From the NCBI GenBank assembly GCA_948552115.1, contig CAOWNX010000060.1, positions 1 through 5,446 of the forward strand: DNA of 5,446 nucleotides, written 5' to 3'. The first letter of the stretch is position 1; every line of letters begins with the position of its first letter. Positions 5,309 to 5,446 of the stretch are shown here, in pieces. This DNA is from an uncultured Bacilli bacterium. Lineage in GTDB: Bacteria > Bacillota_I > Bacilli_A > RF39 > UBA660. Made by a program: the position numbers and the translations under genes. The notes beneath the pieces are model-generated. The model saw only the letters and a program-made list of their open reading frames with translations. It was not told the origin of the DNA and made no database searches.

Positions 5309-5446
5309 ATGGTTTGTAAAAATTGTGGAAAATCTTTAGGAAATGAAAAAGCAACTTGTCCTTTTTGTGGGGCTTTGATGGATCAAAATCAATTGGAAGC
5401 GTTTGTCAAAGAAAAAAAAGAACGAGAGAAAGATTTAAGACCTAAA
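5309..5446 (+). CDS. Zinc-ribbon domain protein, N-terminal part (3' end outside window)
   Basis: An open frame of 46 codons runs from the ATG at 5309 to the window edge without a stop. It begins with a complete short zinc ribbon, CKNC at residues 3-6 and CPFC at 17-20 followed by GA, then a highly charged helix (FVKEKKEREKDL at about 32-43). Such N-terminal ribbons are common in Firmicutes membrane or regulatory proteins, but the rest of the protein, and so its job, is not visible. GGGTGA at 5298-5303, 5 bases upstream, and the TGATATACT element support this start. An in-frame GTG at 5300 is a less likely alternative with no ribosome site. It is divergent from the CmpB-like gene. It is the fourth paired-CxxC gene in the window but is not part of the 501-3002 operon. 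Confidence 0.75.
   Translation, partial: MVCKNCGKSLGNEKATCPFCGALMDQNQLEAFVKEKKEREKDLRPK

Overview
The window is AT-rich DNA from a low-GC Gram-positive bacterium, most likely an uncultured Bacilli/Erysipelotrichia-type gut Firmicute. This is inferred from the codon bias, strong AGGAG/GGGTGA-type ribosome sites, a CotJC-type manganese catalase, and a YdjI-like SPFH gene beside Tim44/zinc-ribbon genes. TGA is used as a normal stop (3360-3362 and 4750-4752) and Trp is TGG, so the standard bacterial code applies and this is not a Mycoplasma-type code. The genus cannot be named from this sequence alone. No gene-free stretch exceeds about 100 bases, and no rRNA, tRNA, CRISPR array, insertion sequence or riboswitch was seen.

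Layout, left to right. (1) The 3' part of a CotJC-like manganese catalase (to 415), closed by a small hairpin terminator. (2) A tight three-gene unit, 501-3002: an SPFH/band-7 protein with a C-terminal zinc ribbon, a soluble Tim44-like zinc-ribbon protein, and a secreted-then-anchored Tim44-like zinc-ribbon membrane protein. It has its own extended -10 promoter and ends in a terminator overlapping the last stop codon. (3) A 99-residue orphan gene (3063-3362). (4) A probable two-gene unit: a membrane-anchored, cysteine-free thioredoxin-like protein with a very lysine-rich cytosolic tail (3417-4232), and trmL, a tRNA wobble-position 2'-O-methyltransferase (4243-4752). (5) On the minus strand, a multi-spanning membrane protein of the CmpB/PF06541 putative ABC-transporter permease family, whose 3' end overlaps trmL by 51 bases. 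The trmL terminator lies inside this gene. (6) The start of another plus-strand zinc-ribbon gene (5309 onward) that runs off the window.

The most coherent functional unit is the 501-3002 cluster. All three products end in a paired-CxxC zinc ribbon, and together they combine an SPFH scaffold, a soluble Tim44-like module and a membrane-tethered Tim44-like module. The Bacillus subtilis pspA-ydjGHI locus, which puts an SPFH protein (YdjI) with membrane partners and a PspA membrane-stress protein, is the nearest comparison I know. A membrane-organising or membrane-stress role is therefore reasonable, but it is inference. Four plus-strand genes share an unusual compact start arrangement: an extended -10 box (TGnTAnnnT) placed immediately before the ribosome site.
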